In this document: positions 1 through 12,945 of the stretch, piece by piece | Layout of the letters: each line of letters opens with the position of its first letter | Numbering within the stretch: position 1 is the first letter of the stretch | NCBI GenBank assembly: GCA_030844895.1 | Contig: CM061228.1 | Span: forward strand, 133,715,068-133,779,067 | Reading direction: 5' to 3' | Length of the DNA stretch: 64,000 bases | Source of the DNA: Ambrosia x helenae | Lineage: Eukaryota > Streptophyta > Magnoliopsida > Asterales > Asteraceae | Program-made: the position numbers and the translations under genes | The notes under the pieces: generated by a model | The model's database searches: none | What the model was told of the DNA's origin: nothing | The model's input: the letters and a program-made list of their open reading frames with translations, nothing else

Positions 1-2664
1 CCGGGACTTCCATCACATGTTTACCTAGCACCATTACACAAAGAATGGTTAGTGAGTGGTCAAATGAAACATTTAACTAGTACAATAGTCGTTACACGTC
101 GAAACGGAACGAACCAGGCCAAACGGCCCTTTATCAGGAGAGCAAACTGCTGCAACTTATGCGCAGCAGCTGTTCGGATCGCTTTTACCCCTTTTAAAAC
201 CCGAAATCTGACTTCGACTTTCAAATGAGAATTGTTCTACGCTCCGAGAGCTTTCCAGGCATATAAAGAACGCCTCCTAAAGATTTTTCTACGATTTTAT
301 ATGCAATTTTAAAGATCGTGCTGACATGCAGGTCTATTCGCGCGGCCGGTCGGTTTATTCGCGCGGCCGCTCGAAGCTTCTGATGTAATTTTGGTGGCTT
401 TTAAGCGTGGGAATCATGTCGCAACCGCATTTGATGATTCCCGAAGCCTAAGTAATGACTTGCCGACTAAATAAACCTTTGTTTGACTGAAATTATGGTC
501 CGGTTTATGTCGCCATGATCCGGTTCTTAGTTTTGAATGTTTATGGCGACTTTTACCCAATTTGACCCATTAAGGCCTTAATTCAAACAAGGCACTTTTG
601 ACCACTTAAATTGCATACCGTTTGAGTTGTCAAGTCATTAGACACTTGATCAACAAAAGCGTTTGTCCGATTTGTTTCATTACGACTTAGATTCTTAGAA
701 TCAACCTTTATTAATCCTTTAAATCCCCAAAATGCCCCTCATGACCAAATCTTTCAATTTAGCCATTCGTGGCGAAACTTCTTGTTTCAAATCCAATGTT
801 TTTGACTCAATGACTTGTTTAAAAACTTCTAAGTCCATACGGACTTAGATTTTCAACATTTCTCAAGATTGTTCTAATGTGGTCGATTCTAAGCGCCTTA
901 GCGCGCATTAGACATAGTTATGGAAATAACTTACTTGATTTGCACCCACACTTCATGTGGGTACTTTATCACCTATGTTGTTTCGCCGAAGGCGTTTATT
1001 TGACTACGGACTTACCGGGTGGCCTTGACCCATATCCATACCTTGTGTTTATCCTCCATGATTCTTAACATCAAGAATACACGCGCAATTGCATCTACCC
1101 GTATGCTTTCTAAATAGACAACGTTAATTTCTTGGAACTCAAATGGCAATAACTTGCCATTTGACCCGTTTAACTTTATGAATCTTAATGCTTGGAATAC
1201 AAGCATCAAGTGTTGGATTCACATGGTGAGGACATCACCATTTGACCCGTTTAGACTCCTAGTTCATAATGCTATGTTACCCACGTCTTTATCTATGGTT
1301 CAAGTGACACAAACTTGACCCATTTAATATCATGCTTAACGACTCCATTCAATTGATTTAATTAGGATTTAAAACATCATTTCTCACATATCTTTATTAG
1401 TTGACCCGTTTGATGGATTTCTCCATTTGGTCATAACTCATTATCTCGATTAAGGTCATAAACCACATTTTGTATTGAGCGCCCATAAGGCAACCCACTT
1501 AATAGATTCTACCCCTTGGGGTTTATCTTTATCTCACACTCAAGATCTAAAACTAATGTTTATAACAATTTAAGCTATGTTATAGTATATTGGTGTAAGT
1601 AAAACTTACCTCATATCCGTTCTTGCTTCCATACGCATTCGCCTTGCATCCATTTGACCCGTTTGCTCCCTCTTTGTTATTCCTAACTTGGGGATGAGTC
1701 AAACTTGTCTATTAGAATACATAATATGGAATTTTGTTCACTATCCATAACATCATGTATTCATTATCATTACTAGTTAAATCCATAGGTATTTTCTTAC
1801 ATGTCTAGTTGAGATTAACTCGCCTAGGCATTTCATCAAACATTTGGTGTGCATCCACCAATATACTTAGTTTCAAAAGTTCAAGATATATCCAAAGCAT
1901 CACCATTTGCCTAATCATCATCATAACACATTATTTAGACCATTTTGCCTAAATTTCTCATACAACAACTTCTAAGAGTCACAAAAGGTTACTAGATATG
2001 AGTGGATTCAACCTAGAGGTTAAACCCCAAATTCTACACATGAACATAATCATATGATCAAAACCAAATACACATATTAAGTGTGATTTGTAACTAAATT
2101 AGGTATGTTTGAGGTTCCCCAAGACTAGAGCAACCTCTTTTAACCATAAATTTCACGTTTTATCAAAACCCTAGTTTTTGACCAAATCAAAAACGGGTAT
2201 TAACATCAAATTACATCAAATAGAAGGTACCTTGATGTTCATTAGGCCTTAGATGACTTGTTTCTTGCTAGAGCATCGAAAAGCCCCTTGATTTGGCTTG
2301 GATTCAAGCATGTTCTTGAGTGTTTAGGGTTGGAGGTTGAAGGAGATGTGTTCTCCTGATGTATATACGCACACACACACACATCATGTGTGTTTTTATT
2401 GTTTTATTTTTGCATTAATAAAACCCACTTATCATATTGACAACTTTGGTCCCTCAAGTTTAGTGTCGGTTCATTTTGCTATTAAAACTTAATTTACCAA
2501 GCTAGCTTCTAATATTATATCCGTTACATAGATAATAACATTCATTAGCTTGTTTTCATTATAGAACATAACCCAAGTTCTTGTTGATCGAGTCTCGTTT
2601 TATTATTTCGCTAATCATGCCTAATGGCGTAGTTAGGCGAACGGATGGTTTTGGGGTGTTACAA
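1..2664 (-). repeat. Partial long LTR-like sequence, start at 2664 on the minus strand
   Basis: On the minus strand this block opens at 2664 with TGTAACACCCC, a common start of plant LTRs, and runs off the left edge of the window. It has no ORF of note. A short motif reading TTGACCCGTTT (or TTGACCCATTT) recurs about seven times between 540 and 1665, near 545, 1165, 1235, 1313, 1400 and 1652. A CA dinucleotide run lies at 2370-2382. No primer-binding site or pairing LTR is visible, so the assignment rests on the terminus and the repeat-like character. It could be a solo LTR or the end of a large Ty3/gypsy element. Confidence 0.45.
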
Positions 2665-3294
2665 TTTGTATCAACTCCACCAGTAGCAATAAGATCATGA
2701 TGTGCAAAACATACTATTCATCATGCAACAAAAACCAAGTTTCATGTTCTTAAAGCATGATGTTTGGAACTTAATGAATTAAGGATTAAACTTAATAACA
2801 AAATTAAAAGGACAAGTGGATTTGGAACTTAAATGAATAGACTATCAAGGAGTGCACAAGGATAAATTTAAATGTGTGCTTAGAGTAAATAGCCCATTCT
2901 GTATACACTTCATAAAGATCCAGCAGTCCAGCAAGTAGTAGAAAAGTAGACATACAATAAAGTTAAGGTTTATGTAGAACTATAATTAACTCAAAATCAC
3001 TCTAAGACTTTAAAAGAGCACACTACCAGTGATTGCTTGATTTTTATGAAAATTGAGTTGTTACCAAAAACCAAGTGGAAACTCTTAAAAGAGTAAAAAG
3101 AATAAAGGATATATGCAATGAATGCAGTTCGAAGGAAGCCAGTGAAGGAGGAATCTGAAAAACAAAATAAAAAGGGCCAAATAAACTCCAAGATTCTAAA
3201 ATTCATGTTGCCACCTCAACCCCCTACACTATTAAGTCTATAACGCAACACTTTTTTCAATATAACTTAAATGAAATAAACGATTACTTGATAC

Positions 3295-3443
3295 CTGTCT
3301 TTTCTTCATTTGCTGAGAAAGCACAACATTGCAGTCTGTTAATTCAGTAATTATTCTGGCTGATATTCCTTGCCGGATTTTCTTACCATCAGGGCCCAAC
3401 TCATCATGTATTATGTATAAGTGTGCAAATATCAAAACAAATA
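3295..3443 (-). pseudogene. Exon-like fragment of an unidentified gene
   Basis: On the minus strand an open segment of 149 nt has a plausible acceptor (TTTTCAG before 3443) and donor (CAG before GTATC at 3295). It reads through the residues YIIHDELGPDGKKIRQGISA and ends in VVLSQQMKKRQ, which looks like real coding sequence rather than noise. A possible next exon begins after a TTTTCAG near 3165. I do not recognise the protein. It abuts the LTR block on its left, so it may be a residual or captured gene piece. Confidence 0.35.
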
Positions 3444-3544
3444 CTGAAAATCTAAGCAATCAACATATATGAACTGGACACGTACTTGCTTATGGATGTG
3501 AAGGGGTATTGATGCGGATGATTCACCATTATAAATAAACCCTA

Positions 3545-4925
3545 GGTTGGTGATTGAAGAAACAACAGGTATGAATTACCCGAGAAGGTGGGTAAGTTTG
3601 GTTTGATACTCGTGTTCGCTTAGATTATAATCCTTCGCTCACACCGGTGACCAAATCTGAACCCTAGGAGATGAGAAAAGAGTGTAGTGTGTGTTAAAAG
3701 TAAGAACACAAAGATGTAAGTGGTTCGGTCTAGATCGACATACGTCCACTGCAAAAGAGATATCTTTTTGTTAAAATAATATATGATTAATACTAATCCA
3801 CTTTTATTTGTGTTTTATAATTTTTCATGTTTATGTTGAATGAATTGGAGCTGGTTTATGGGCTGGAACAAATGATGAGGTTGTGGGCTAGAAAAGAGTC
3901 AAATGGACTGAAGATAGAAGACTAGGCCTGGGTGTTTCACCGGCTCAGTATGAGATCCATTATTAAAGGCCTTGCCAAGTCATTAATTCGTGTGAGAGAT
4001 TAAAGGAGTCATCTGAGCCGTTTATCAAGAAACACAAAACATTCCTGATCGTTGGATTTGTGTTTCTTGTATCAGTATAGTCTCTCCTATAAATAGCTTC
4101 ATATCTCGATACTTGTTTAGTTTTCGATCATTTAGTTTTTCCAGTTTATCTCTCATAGTCTTTCTGTCATCTTCTTGATATTATCAGGTCTAGGTCTTGA
4201 GTCATAGTTTGACTTGTGAGCCATTGTTAGATTCAGAGTGTTATTGATATCAGATCATCATGTTGATGATCTAGAGGGCTGAGTCTGAGAGTTGTAGTGA
4301 GGATCGAGTTGTAATCTGTTTGTTTTTGTTTTGGTTTCAATAAAGTCTGAGTATCTTTGGGTTATAATCTCTGATATTATTGTAGAAATCTAACACTTTT
4401 ATTACTCGAGAATTACAAGGAAGACAATTACAAGTATGTAAAGACTATCTCTATCTTTGTGCTATTTTAGCATGTAATATTCGACCCCTTGCAATGGAGA
4501 TGTGATCTCCTATCTATAGGGAAGGCACGGGCCAACTGACGTGGCCCATGGTGGAGGTGGTGATCTTGGGCTCAAGTCCTTGGCCCAAGATGTCTTCGGC
4601 CCATGGAGCAGGTCGGTAGCTTATGGTAATTAATGTTGATGTGAGAGAAAGCATGTTCTGCCCTGCTGGAAGTATTCGTGGCGTGGCGTGATTGGGCGCA
4701 GGCGGCGTTTGTCTCTGACGCAGTATGGTTGACCAGCTGGTGGCGTCTGGCAGCAAGTGGACATGCCTGCACAGTGCTCTGACGTGCACTGTTCACAACA
4801 GCATGGGGGAAGCATGGAAACAGTCATATCACTGTTCATTGTCAGGGGTTGTTGGACCACCCCTGACACGTGTTGTCCTTTGGTTGGCGCAAAGTGTTAA
4901 GAGCAAAGTCTTGAGAGTTTGTGAG
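3545..4925. repeat. Older repeat, interrupted by the 3769-4395 LTR, related to 17093-17930
   Basis: Sequence around 3550-3768 (GATTGAAGAAAC..., a stretch reading ATAATCCTTCGCTCACA, and AGAGTGTAGTG) resembles 17093-17230 in content and order. The right half (4500-4900) is GC-richer than its surroundings, has several overlapping unsupported minus-strand ORFs, and shares the kind of tail seen at 17500-17730. I take the two as copies of one unclassified element. The outer limits are approximate. Confidence 0.3.
3769..4395. mobile_element. Solo LTR-type insertion, 627 bp, with perfect 5-bp target duplication
   Basis: The insertion begins TGTTA and ends TAACA, so the ends are inverted and carry the TG...CA of LTRs. 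The five bases on each side are identical (CTTTT at 3764-3768 and 4396-4400). The 5-bp duplication, lack of an internal coding region and length all fit a solo LTR left by LTR-LTR recombination. The flanking sequence on both sides belongs to another repeat, so this is a nested insertion. Confidence 0.75.
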
Positions 4926-6019
4926 TTTTTAATTTAACCAAACGATCATAAAAATCACCGTTGCATTTAAAACCTTATAAAATATAACTGTTACATTTAA
5001 AAACTTTATAATATCGTTGCATTTAAGACAGTTCACGCCCGTTAGATAAAACTAGGAAAAAAGGTCCACGAGACCCATACCAATACCCACAGCGACAATG
5101 TTACCGTGTGGGTACTGAAGTACCTGTGAACAACACGAGTGAGGCTCCACCTCTAAGTTAAATTGACAAAGTTACCCATTATATCCCCACCCCCAATGCA
5201 TTGTCTCCTTCAAGAAAATGAGTAGACATATCCAAGTATCCAACTCTGGTACACGGTCCATGTGCGAAAGAAAATAGTTTCCTTTTATATACGTTCCATG
5301 AGCAAATAAAAAACAAAAAGATGAACAAAACAAAGCTTCGTTAACTTGTTGAACCAATTACGTTATTACCCCTATTTCTCCAATCAATTTACACTAAACA
5401 AGGTACTCATTTTTCTCCTACAAATTTAATTTTAGGACATGGTTAGCTTTAAAAGGATTTACAATATGTACCTAAGAAGAAGAAACGAAAAAAAAAAAAA
5501 AACAATAAATAATATGAAGCATGAGGTTTCTAGTAATATTTGAACATTCTAAAAGGTCTTAAAATCAACTCAAGATAATAAGTCTGACGTGAACCCGTGA
5601 TAAGACTCCATGACAGGATGAGTTGTATATGCTCTTATTGATTTACCTGTTAGACTATACGATGTGGTTCACATCATTAAGTCATTCACATCTCCCCATT
5701 CTCTACAAAGTCTCTCTCTCATCTCTTATCGCTAACGCATATGAGATATAAACCCGTCTGGACGCGTTCTTTTACAAAACCGACCACATGATCCACAAGC
5801 GCACGCTTTCTCCCTCTCCCTCTCCCCTCTATATCACACACACCCTTCTTTTCGAAAACACCCCAAAACTACCCACCGGTGTCAACGATATAAAAGTTAA
5901 CCACAAATTAGAAAACAAAAACAAAAGGGGCAAACTAGTAATTTAGCATGAGCCATCAACAACAAATTGGAACCAAAAACTTGTCTTGTAGAGTTGGCAA
6001 CGTCATCGTCTTGGGCTGG
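4926..6019. other. Intergenic DNA upstream of SCAR, no gene seen
   Basis: AT-rich sequence with a poly-A run near 5490-5503 and a CT-rich stretch near 5810-5830. The ORF at 5172-5357 (-) has no recognisable product. Nothing else is supported. Confidence 0.5.
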
Positions 6020-6203
6020 TCTTATTAATAATTAATAATATTTTCACTCATCTAGAACACTGTGCTTTCACTACCATACCACCACTTAATAAACCTTCCA
6101 TTCAATTCCCTCTCTCTCTCATCGCATTCATGTTTGCATTTGCAGTGTCCAATTCTAGAGAGAGAAACTAAGGTACAGTAACCAATACCAATACCAAAAC
6201 AAG
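6020..6203 (+). promoter_or_regulatory. Putative core promoter and CT-rich 5' leader of SCAR
   Basis: The sequence just before the SCAR start codon contains an AT-rich stretch near 6024-6045 and a CTCTCTCTC tract near 6111-6120. Pyrimidine-rich leaders like this are common in plant 5' UTRs. The transcription start cannot be placed from sequence alone. Confidence 0.35.
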
Positions 6204-9200
6204 ATGCCGTTAGTGAGAGTAGAGGTCAGAAACGAGTACAGCTTAGGCATGCCGGAGCTCTACACGCAAACCAATATAGATGACCCGAAGGCGGTGCTTG
6301 ACGGTGTCGCCGTCGCTGGTCTCGTCGGACTCTTACGTCAGCTCGGCGACCTGGCTGAGTAATTAATTATCTATTCTTTTTTATTTTTTTCTAAATGTTG
6401 TTGAATAACTTGAAATATTTCTGATTCTTTGACTGTTTATTAGGTTAATTGAGCTTGAAATTGACTGATTTCATGTGAAATTATATTTAAATAGAAAATT
6501 TGTCAACATATTATTTCTGGAATTAGGTATTAATATTATTATTTCATGGTCCATTATGCCAAAAGTTTTTTAACTTTTAAGATAACTTTCCATGAATGTG
6601 TACTCGTTGGGATTTGAGATTTAGGATTTAGGGTTTAGGGTTTACTGGCCGTTTAGATACTGAGATAATATTTTGTGCATCTATAGGTTTGCAGCAGAAG
6701 TTTTTCATGGGTTGCAAGAACAAGTGCTGATTACATCTTCTAGAAGTCATAAATTGGTGGAACGAGTACATAACGTTGAATCCGCACTCCCTCCATTAGA
6801 GAAGGCTATTTTGGGACAAAGAAGTCACTTGCATTTCGCCTACACTGCCGGTAACATTTGCAACTTGCAATTCTTGTTTTACTTTAAAAATAGAAAAGAA
6901 GAAAATTATAGGTAATGTTTACGTCTATACCGCTTGCAGGTTCTAAATGGCATACTCAAATCAGAACCGAACAAAACCATTTCATATATAGTGATTTGCC
7001 GTGTTGTATTATCGACTCGTATGAAGAGTGCCATGATCCTCCATGTCTGCACAATCTTGACAAGTATGAATATCCTGTTTGATATTTTTCTTGTAATTTA
7101 TGAGATTGGTAGGTGTATAAGTGCATTGATGTTCATGATTGACTTTCAGATTTGACATCGGGGGCCCGGGATCATGCTTTAGTAGATATTCTGATCCAAC
7201 TTATTTCAAAAGGTCTTCAGCCGGATCTTATGAAGAACATCTTCAAAGTATTCCGAGAAAAAAGAAGGTGCATATAAACAAGATGTGTTTCATATGCCAC
7301 TTAGGCATTTGTATTTACAGGTTCAATCAATATCGTATGTCAATTGAGTATTTGATGTTCAAAGTATGTTTACTTTATGCAGAAAAAGAGATACTCATCG
7401 AGGTATAGAGACGTGACACGGACACATGGTGCTCCGGTGATCATGCATGGTGAAAGGTATGATGCTCTTAAACTTATGTGCGATTATCAATGCAGTAAAG
7501 CCTTGATGAATATACCTTATAATTCTTCTTCTGCAGTACGGATTTTGGCTCTTCGAATTTAAAAGAGAATGCTTTTCAGTGTCAAGATCTATCCACAATT
7601 GATGTGCCGCAAACATTTGGAGTTGTACCTGAAGTTGACCATTTAACTTCTTGTGACTCAAGAAACGGGTCGAATTACATAGAGTGTATCTTTCATCCGA
7701 GCCACGCAACACAATCTGAAGACAACAACGTTAAGGAACTATCTTATGTTTCAAATGTGAACCAAGATTCTTATGTTGATTCGGCTTCTCACGATGATAA
7801 TTTCTACAATACCGATCTAGCAGAGGACAGTAGGTCAATGTCAACTTACATTACCTGGGATGAGAAGCTAGAAATCATAGATTCTAAAGGTCGACCAAAT
7901 GAACCTACAGAGATACCTTGTGCAACTGAGAAGATGGATACTGAAGTGATGGAAGATCTGAACTCCGGAGTTGTTGATCATATTGACTTCGATTTTCAAG
8001 ATGAACAACCTCGTCCAACACCAGTCTTTAGCGGGGGCCAGCATGATGAGATCGAAAGCGAAACAGATTCTTACATGGATGCACTTAACACCGTTGAACC
8101 AGAATCTGAAAATGATTTAGATTGCCACACAAAGAGAGAACTGAAGCAAACGTCAAATGTGAACGACAAAGATGTGGATGAAATGAATGAAGAAAGTCAT
8201 CTAGATGATAAGTCAATAAATTCCGAGTTTCATGTTCCCGAACCTACTCCCTTAAGCCCCAAGTCAGTCTCCCTTGAATCGCATATGGAAGCTAATGGTT
8301 CCTCTAACTTTGAGAATCACGAGGATGTTATGAAGTCGGATCTAATAGGAAGTACTCAGGTGGCTGGAATATCTTCAATTTCCTTCACTACACCTGAAAA
8401 GTTAGAATCTGAAGAAGTTGAAAGAAATGTTACCAATACAGAGACTGCTCCCAGCTTTATAGAACCAAATTCACAGTCTCTTTCTAGAGAACCTATAAGG
8501 ACTTATGAGTCTCCCAAGTCATCTTGGTCAACTTCTGGTGGTCAAACTACAGTCAGCAATCCGGTTATGTTCTGGACAAATGGTGGCCTGCTGGGATTAG
8601 AGCCTTCTAAACCTCCAGATTTTGGCTTGTCAGCTGCTGCTGGACCAGATCACATTGGAGAAACTAAAACCAATGAGATACAACATGCAGGTCAGCAAAA
8701 CACAATTATTGGTATCAAATCTGAAGCATCTGGCAAAATTCCTGGTAGCAATGATTTGGCATTTCCTAAAGATGATCCTGTTGGTTCATCTAGGATATTT
8801 GAATTTAGGAATAGACTATTAGTGAATGGTTTTAGGAAACAGATATCACTAGTTGGGAATGAAAGGCTTGCCAGCTCAGTGAAAAGTGATGTACCCGGGA
8901 ATACAAGCATCCAAAAAGGGCGTCAAACTGTTAGCGGGATACCTTTCAAAGAACAGCGGAATGGAACTCCATTCATTTCACCTTCTTCTCCACCTCTTGA
9001 ACATATGAAGATATCATTCCAGCCTATTGATGGATTCGAGACTTCTAAACTGAAATTGGCATTCCCTGATGGAAATAATAGTAATAATGGACTTATGTTC
9101 CCTTCATTTCAGTTGGTGCCAGAGCCTGCAATGTCATTACATGAGTTCGATTCAGACTCTGATGATGACGACACATTTTGTAGATCATCTCAATATGCAT

Positions 9201-11233
9201 CAGATGACTGTCATAGTAATCCTTCTGGATCAAATTCTGAGCAGTGGGATTCTAGTGACTCTCCCAGAATCAAAGATCATGAATTAGATGATGCTTTTGG
9301 TAGGATCTCATCTGCTGAATCTGTTTCAAGCTCTCTTGTGAATGGAATCAGATTCCAACAAGAATTCTCCGATCATAATAACTATGGACATCAAAGTTCA
9401 TTTACCGAGGATGGCATGCAATCTTCTCAGCGTGGTCTTTTATTCGATATTCCAAACTTAGATTCAATGAAAGCTTCACAAAACCAGGTAACTAATGACC
9501 TCAAGGAGCCCACACAACCTACGCCGCCGTTGCCGTCAGTTGAATGGCAGGGTATTACACCAAATCCTTGTGTGGCAATGGGGAAAGAAGATGGTCTCCC
9601 AGAGGCCTTCACTTATGCATTGAATCTGACTTCTCCAGAGCCTACACTCCCTAAACCGTTTAAGTCAGCTTCAGCAAAACAGGATAATGTTGTTGAAACA
9701 GTCAGCCTTATGCATAAGCACAATGTAAGCTTTGCGATTTTCTACGTGTTCATCTAATGTGTTACATTTACATAAAACAATCGTGGTGAGATGTATTGTA
9801 CTTTGTTTGCAGCAACCAGACTGGGAGAATCTACATGTTCAGAATAATCGCAGGAAAGCGGGAGAAGAAAAAGATGATTTTCTACAGCAGATTAGAGCAA
9901 AAGTGAGTAGCCCCTCATTTTATGTTCCTTTTGGATTTTCAGTTACCAAATTGATTAGCCTTCTTTTTCAATTGTTTAAAAAGATTATGGTTTGTTAATA
10001 TTTTAAAACTCACTGCTTTGGCCAATCATTTCTGTTAGCAAATAACTTCTTGATTAGAGTGATTAAATCCTTTACCGGGAATTGAAGTGGGATTACTTGG
10101 TGTAAGCATATATGATATATAATATATAATATATTAATTAGGTTTATCCAATTATCCTATTAGTCTACTCTAAACAATAAGTTAAGTAGATGGGCAATTG
10201 CTGACAATATTTTGTTTTAAACTAAGATCAGCTTATATCTTTGTAACCCTAATATTTACATCTGGCTTTAGATAATCAGGTATATTTATATGCCTATTCT
10301 AAAAATAGTCAGTTTTCCAACATTTTGATCTTTAAAATAGTAAACTCGTGAATATAAATTTTTTAAGTTTGTTTACTTTAATTTTTTTTGTTTACTTTAA
10401 TTGACTAATGTATCTTCCTGTCATTTAAAAAGATTTCTTCACCAAATAACATATAATGGATTCAGTATGTCCTGTAGAACCTAGAAAACCCTTGGTCTTT
10501 TATATGGTTTTAAATGCTACACTTCGAGTTGTTTTAAAATTTTCTTTGGAGATTTATCTTCCATTTGCACATACTGCATCTAATTCCAACACATGATTAA
10601 CGATTGGCAGGCGCGCAATCTAAGACCTATTTCAACAGCCCAGCCAACTACGCCAGCTGGCCCTACTAGCATTAAAGTCACTACAATTCTTGAAAAGGCT
10701 AGCTCAATCCGCCAGGTTTCTCTCTCTCCCCTCCTTTGCACTGGGTAACAGTTCAAAGCATGGTTGGGTTTAAAAGGGTCATTTTGTTTAGTATGGGTCA
10801 AATTCTTTTTCCATTATTATATATATTTTTTAATAGAAGAGTTGATGCATAGATTATGATTACAAATATAGTATTGTGAAAGTTATAATATAGATTTTGA
10901 ATAAAACAGTTTATGAAGTTGCAATCCGTTTGGCGCATTTGTCATTTTTTATTAAACTGACCCATTCATATACTTTGGGTCGACTTTGCCACTATAGAGT
11001 GTTTAGCACAATATATGCATGGCTCAGAACTTTCTTACATCGGCGGTTTATAGAACTCTTGACATAACTTTGTGAGTTATCTTGATCCATGTGAAGAAAA
11101 ACCTAGAGACAAGAAAACTGCTATTTTAACCGAATATTTTGTGTAATCTGGTTTAACTAATTGAAGTTCTGTGTGTTAAATTTGTTAGGCTGTAGGAAGT
11201 GATGATGGAGAAGATAACTGGAGTGATACATAA
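6204..11233 (+). CDS. SCAR: SCAR/WAVE family protein, regulator of the ARP2/3 complex
   Basis: Nine exons with GT-AG introns join in frame: 6204-6358, 6687-6850, 6940-7063, 7150-7267, 7383-7456, 7537-9724, 9813-9902, 10611-10715 and 11189-11233, giving 1020 codons before TAA. The N-terminus (MPLVRVEVRNEYSLG...) is the SCAR homology domain, which binds the ABI/HSPC300 subunits of the WAVE complex. Residues about 212-941, all in exon 6, form a long acidic, Ser-rich, low-complexity middle typical of plant SCARs. The C-terminal VCA module is spread over three small exons: a WH2 actin-binding segment (DFLQQIRAKARNLRP, about residues 959-977), a connector (TTILEKASSIRQAVG, about 995-1009), and an acidic tail ending DGEDNWSDT with the Trp that contacts ARP2/3. 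All parts are intact. The protein would act in the cytoplasm or at the plasma membrane to nucleate branched actin during cell expansion. Family assignment is firm; which SCAR paralogue is less so. Confidence 0.95.
6623..6647 (+). repeat. Telomere-like TTTAGGG tract in SCAR intron 1
   Basis: Three adjacent TTTAGG(A)/TTTAGGG units occur near the end of the first intron. Such interstitial telomeric or telo-box-like tracts are common in plant genes, often near the 5' end. Confidence 0.4.
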
Positions 11234-11817
11234 AGAGATATGAATGCATAAAAGCCAACTTCAGGTGATATTTCAGTTCTACAGTTATTTATATGTTCTT
11301 TCCTTCTTGTAATTAGTTAATATTCTTGTTTTTATATTTTTTTTGTTCTAGAATTACTACATTAATTATTGACAGCCATAAAAACTTATTGTTTTCTCAT
11401 TTTACAGAAAACTGTACTCTTGTTGCTAGAGGTGGCCGGACGGGTTGGACTTGTAAGTTGTAACCTTTTTGTGCGGGTAACGGGTCGACCCGCCAACAAG
11501 GCAACGTGTGTGTCATTTTTTGAGTTTTGTTAATATATAATGTAATTATTTCTATGATTAAACTAACTGTGTATCTAAAATAATAATGTATTTTCTTCTA
11601 AATAAATCAATTTAGGATATTTGAATTTTTTTTTTTGGACTTCACCTCTGAATTGATATGCTTTTATAAATGGGTTGATACTTGAAACCGATCATAAAAA
11701 TGTCAAATACAATATTTTTTTGGACTTTACCTTTTGTTGTCATAGTTTTAAGGATAAAGTTGTCAAATACAATATTTTGCTTCTATTAATACCTTTTTAA
11801 GTTGTAACTTATCATAA
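11234..11817 (+). other. 3' flank of SCAR, no gene seen
   Basis: AT-rich sequence that would hold the SCAR 3' UTR. It includes T-rich tracts and a tRNA-free, ORF-free stretch. No clear polyadenylation signal can be singled out. Confidence 0.4.
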
Positions 11818-12166
11818 GACCATGTGTAGTGGGGGGCTTTATATATAAAGTCCCCCTTTCTGATTGGTCCACGTGGCAGCTGAGTAAGCATGGAGAGATA
11901 AAGTGAAAAAGGGGTGTAGTGGTGGGGCTTTATTTATAAAGCCCCTATTAATATTTTATTATATCTTTTAAATTAAAAAAAATAATAAAATTATAATAAA
12001 GAGAGAGAGTATGAGGTGGAATGATATGACTGGAGGGGGGAAATGGTGACCGGCGCTATATTTGTCACGCCAAAAACAGTTTTGCAAAAATAGAGCCCCT
12101 ATGTAATGGTGTTTGGGGCTCTATTTTACAAAAATAACGCCCCTTCAAGCCCCACTACGGTAGGTC
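11818..12166. mobile_element. PIF/Harbinger-type (Tourist-like) MITE, 349 bp
   Basis: The ends are imperfect inverted repeats: GACCATGTGTAGTGGGG on the left, and GACCTACCGTAGTGGGG when the right end is reverse-complemented. Both sides carry TAA (11815-11817 and 12167-12169), the 3-bp target duplication of PIF/Harbinger elements. It contains two internal palindromes of the form GGGGCTTTAT...ATAAAGCCCC and no coding region. Confidence 0.8.
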
Positions 12167-12357
12167 TAAATGATTCATTTTTATAGAATGTATTGCTTTT
12201 GGAGTAAATTTACAGAAACTGATAACTACTTTACAAGAAAAAAAAAGAGCACGAGTTTCAAAACATTGATAAAATAGTGATTGAAAACTCCTTTTTTTAT
12301 ATAAAAAGAATTTATGTTTGATAAAGTTGATGTTATATAGTGGTCCACTACATTCAA

Positions 12358-12445
12358 GGGTTCAAGTATTGTCACGATTTGGTTTGAAATGCCTTATGAG
12401 AGGGTTCAAGTATTGTCACGATTTGGTTTGAAATGCCTTATGAGA
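12358..12445 (+). repeat. Perfect tandem duplication, 44-bp unit
   Basis: Positions 12358-12401 and 12402-12445 are identical by eye, both starting GGGTTCAAGTATTG. The duplication covers the start of the ORF at 12389 and so probably altered its 5' end. Confidence 0.85.
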
Positions 12446-12945
12446 TATACTCAGGCGAGCCGCAATATCAGCAAAGAAGGAGGTGCCTGTTATGTTAAGT
12501 TTCTGATGGACCCAACAGAGGGAAGATCTATTTTACGTCCAGCGGACGTGCTCTTGTTTGGCTGGGCGGGTGGGAAACACGCTTGCGTAGATTTCACGGG
12601 TGTATCCCCCTAGTCGGGTTTCGAGATAGTGGGTTTGCGGCTGGGCAAGCGATGCTGAGACCAGAGTCAAAAAAGGTTGAAAAACATGCTAAAGTCTGTG
12701 GGGATAATCAACATGCCTTTGTCCAATTGGCTTTTAATACTTTTGGCTATCTGACACAAAAAAACTGTTCTGTTTCTGATCAGAGTCCAACGAGTTTTTT
12801 ACTACAATATTTCGACCCACGAAGAAGGGGCGGCATCATATCTTGTTATATACACATGCATACAAGCACAAAAATAAAGACATGTAACATCAAAAATCAC
12901 CATAGAGAATCTAATATTGGATGCGAATTTGTATTTACTTTTTGA
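12389..12945 (+). pseudogene. Broken copy of a conserved plant repeat-associated protein
   Basis: Two overlapping frames together resemble a protein type seen many times in plant genomes, with the conserved-looking core RPADVLLFGWAGGKHACVDF in the first frame (12389-12613) and DSGFAAGQAMLRPESKKVEK plus NQHAFVQLAFNTFGYL in the second (from 12583). The first frame hits a stop right after GVSP, where the second takes over, so there is a frameshift near 12610. I recall the core from proteins linked to reverse transcriptases or to captured ORFs but cannot name a function. The 44-bp duplication at its start is a further sign of decay. Confidence 0.55.
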
